A DNA stretch of 7,497 bases from assembly GCA_964655485.1 (NCBI GenBank), contig CAZZMS010000107.1, positions 1 through 7,497 on the forward strand. Reading direction: 5' to 3'. Positions 6,211 through 7,497 of the stretch are shown one piece after another. The stretch comes from JANWYU01 sp964655485. GTDB lineage: Bacteria; Bdellovibrionota; Bdellovibrionia; Bdellovibrionales; Bdellovibrionaceae. Made by a program: the position numbers and the translations under genes. Every line of letters starts with the position of its first letter. Positions within the stretch are counted from its first letter, which is position 1. The notes beneath the pieces are model-generated. The model was not told the origin of the DNA. It did not search any database and was given only the letters and a program-made list of their open reading frames with translations.

Positions 6211-6624
6211 TTAGCTTTTTTTGACTGCAGATCCCTGCATAATAGTAGCTTCACCTTTGACGCATACTTCTTGGTTACTTTTTCTGATCACTAAGGTTTC
6301 TACGATTCCAATGCCTTTTTCTTCTCTGACCTGAAGAACTTTCAATTGGATAATAAGCTCATCTCCAATAAAGACAGGGGCCATGAACTTCAATGTTTGT
6401 CCTAAGTAAATGCCACCTGGTCCGAGGTGAGTGGCAAGAGCTGCGGATATGAATCCGGCCGACAAAATACCATGAGCGATTCTGCGCCCAAATCTTGTGG
6501 TTTTAGCGTACTCCTCATCAACGTGTACTGGATTAAAATCACCGGTGATACGGGCAAAATCCATGATCATCTGTTCAGTGACTTTGACTTCGGTTGTACA
6601 TATATCGCCAACTTTAAATGACAT
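6211..6624 (-). CDS. MaoC-like (R)-specific enoyl-CoA hydratase (PhaJ type)
   Basis: A 137-residue single hot-dog-fold MaoC domain. Expected reaction: stereospecific hydration of trans-2-enoyl-CoA to (R)-3-hydroxyacyl-CoA in the cytoplasm, used in fatty acid or polyhydroxyalkanoate metabolism. Seen: the hydratase-2 motif in A-R-I-T-G-D-F-N-P-V-H-V-D with the catalytic pair Asp29 and His34 (Asp31/His36 in PhaJ of Aeromonas caviae), then R-F-G-R-R-I-A-H-G-I-L-S-A-G (about 44-57) and L-K-F-M-A-P-V-F-I-G-D (about 78-88). Length and motif spacing match PhaJ. AAAGGAG 6 bases before the ATG is a strong Shine-Dalgarno, so start and translation are clear. It lies 30 bases after the phoH2 stop, a gap holding a 16-bp tandem duplication. 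No polymer synthase gene is in view, so a role in polyhydroxyalkanoate supply is only a possibility; a broader acyl-CoA or thioester role is as likely. Confidence 0.9.
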   Translation of the reverse strand: MSFKVGDICTTEVKVTEQMIMDFARITGDFNPVHVDEEYAKTTRFGRRIAHGILSAGFISAALATHLGPGGIYLGQTLKFMAPVFIGDELIIQLKVLQVREEKGIGIVETLVIRKSNQEVCVKGEATIMQGSAVKKS

Positions 6625-6630
6625 GCGACT

Positions 6631-6637
6631 CTCCTTT
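6631..6637 (-). promoter_or_regulatory. Ribosome binding site of the MaoC-like hydratase gene
   Basis: On the minus strand AAAGGAG stands 6 bases before the ATG at 6622-6624. Its first three A bases are also the end of the left copy of the 16-bp tandem duplication. Confidence 0.7.
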
Positions 6638-6666
6638 ACTACAAAATATTTTTACTACAAAATATT
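6635..6666. repeat. Perfect 16-bp tandem duplication across the phoH2 stop codon
   Basis: TTTACTACAAAATATT occurs twice head to tail (6635-6650 and 6651-6666) without a mismatch. Read on the minus strand each copy is AATATTTTGTAGTAAA. The upstream copy encodes the final N-I-L-stop of phoH2; the other lies between that stop and the hydratase Shine-Dalgarno. The duplication leaves both proteins unchanged and lengthens the gap between the genes from 14 to 30 bases. It looks like a recent slippage event. Confidence 0.9.
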
Positions 6667-7497
6667 GGCGGCAAGTTCGGCTAACTCTGAGCGTTCCCCT
6701 TTGGTTAGGGTCACATGAGCAGCTATGGGGTAGCCTTTAAACTTTTCAACAGCATAAGTGAGTCCAGAGTTAGCAGAATCTACATACGGGTTGTCGATCT
6801 GGTAAATATCGCCAGTGAGGACAATTTTGGTGCCTTGACCCGCCCGAGTGATAATGGTTTTGATTTCATGAGGCGTCAGATTTTGTGACTCATCAACAAT
6901 CAGATACTGTTTAGGAATACTTCGTCCACGGATGTAGGTTAGGGGTTCAATGTTGAGCATTCCTTGATTCATCAGTTCTTGGGCGCGACCAGCTGCTTTT
7001 TTATCGCTACCCATCAGATATTCCACATTGTCAAAGATGGGTTGCATCCAGGGATTGAGTTTCTCTTCAATGTCGCCTGGCAGGTAACCAATATCTCTCC
7101 CCATGGGGAAAATAGGTCGACTCACGAGAAGTCTTTGAAACACTCCTTCGTCTAGAGTTTTGTGCAGACCGGCTGCGATGGCGAGCAAGGTCTTTCCTGT
7201 TCCAGCTTTTCCTACCAGTGATACGAGTAACACCTCGTCATTCAACAAGGCATCAATCGCAAAGGATTGTTCCACATTTCGCGCGTGAATCCCCCAGACT
7301 CCAGAGGGGGGTAGTTCTAAAGGCACCACGGCCTGTTCTTTTTGTGAGTAGCGACCCAGCGCTGATTGGTTCGCATTAATTTGCGAACGCATAATCACAT
7401 ATTGATTGGCTAACAATTTAGGTCCGGAGAGCTCGAGTCGACGTTGGCGATAAAATTGATACATCTGCTCTTGGGAGATTTCTAGCTCTAAGTAACC
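6655..7497 (-). CDS. phoH2: PhoH-family ATPase, probably PIN-PhoH (PhoH2/YlaK type), 5' end outside window
   Basis: The last 280 residues of a PhoH-family protein; the frame stays open to the right edge, so the N-terminus is missing and an internal Met at 7462-7464 should not be taken as the start. Seen: a linker with L-L-A-N-Q-Y-V-I-M-R followed by W-G-I-H-A-R-N-V-E-Q, Walker A G-K-A-G-T-G-K-T (about 96-103 of the visible part), V-S-R-P-I-F-P-M-G-R-D-I-G-Y-L-P-G, Walker B L-I-V-D-E-S-Q-N (about 199-206) and L-T-G-D-I-Y-Q-I-D. The linker and W-G-I-x-x-R-N-x-E-Q are typical of the subgroup carrying an N-terminal PIN (RNase-like) domain, not of short PhoH1. Characterised PIN-PhoH proteins couple ATP hydrolysis to RNA unwinding and cleavage; the PIN half is not visible here, so that activity is inferred. 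Upstream gene of the hydratase and yggU run. It ends in TAG followed directly by TAA. Confidence 0.93.
   Translation of the reverse strand, partial: GYLELEISQEQMYQFYRQRRLELSGPKLLANQYVIMRSQINANQSALGRYSQKEQAVVPLELPPSGVWGIHARNVEQSFAIDALLNDEVLLVSLVGKAGTGKTLLAIAAGLHKTLDEGVFQRLLVSRPIFPMGRDIGYLPGDIEEKLNPWMQPIFDNVEYLMGSDKKAAGRAQELMNQGMLNIEPLTYIRGRSIPKQYLIVDESQNLTPHEIKTIITRAGQGTKIVLTGDIYQIDNPYVDSANSGLTYAVEKFKGYPIAAHVTLTKGERSELAELAANIL

Noticed and set aside
1..7497. Mobile elements, CRISPR array, tRNA or rRNA genes, phage or defence system
   Set aside because: Nearly all sequence is accounted for by housekeeping-type genes; no terminal inverted repeats, transposase motifs, spaced direct repeats or tRNA-like cloverleaf were seen on either strand.

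Overview
This 7.5 kb window is a densely packed, mostly housekeeping segment of a Gram-negative bacterial chromosome of middling GC content. It has no RNA gene, insertion sequence, CRISPR array or phage gene that I can see. The mix of a membrane-anchored parvulin chaperone (PpiD-like), a four-S1-domain protein, MreC/MreD/PBP2 and a PIN-PhoH type ATPase suggests a proteobacterium in the broad sense, possibly a Bdellovibrionota (delta-like) lineage. That placement is inference from gene content and protein style, not from a marker gene.

The layout is three transcription units. (1) Bases 1-2525, minus strand: mreC, mreD and mrdA (PBP2), tightly coupled by an ATGA overlap and a 12-base gap. mrdA runs off the left edge just after its catalytic serine. 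This is the cell-elongation (elongasome) cluster, but mreB is not directly upstream of mreC; a divergent gene is there instead. (2) Bases 2634-5948, plus strand: a PpiD/SurA-type peptidyl-prolyl isomerase gene broken by a one-base frameshift, a 194-residue protein of unknown function with a faint resemblance to the QueD/6-pyruvoyl-tetrahydropterin synthase fold, and a 403-residue protein with four S1 RNA-binding domains. (3) Bases 5953-7497, minus strand: phoH2 (entering from the right edge), a MaoC/PhaJ-type hydratase and a small YggU/DUF167 protein, converging on unit 2 with only 4 bases between the stop codons.

Units 1 and 2 diverge from a 108-base spacer (2526-2633) that must hold both start regions; I could not pick out a convincing promoter in it. 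Units 1 and 2 are both linked to the envelope: unit 1 builds lateral-wall peptidoglycan, and the first gene of unit 2 encodes an inner-membrane-anchored periplasmic chaperone. Unit 2 ends in an RNA-binding protein, and unit 3 begins with an ATPase of a family tied to RNA handling.

The most solid oddity is the frameshift in the PPIase gene: one missing C in GGGCC(C)GCC at about 3394-3395 destroys the conserved R-A-R-H-I-L strand of the parvulin domain. Other points are a perfect 16-bp tandem duplication across the phoH2 stop codon, a GTG start for mrdA, an orphan Shine-Dalgarno upstream of mreC, and the possible degenerate QueD-like protein. I do not see a clearly novel multi-gene system here.
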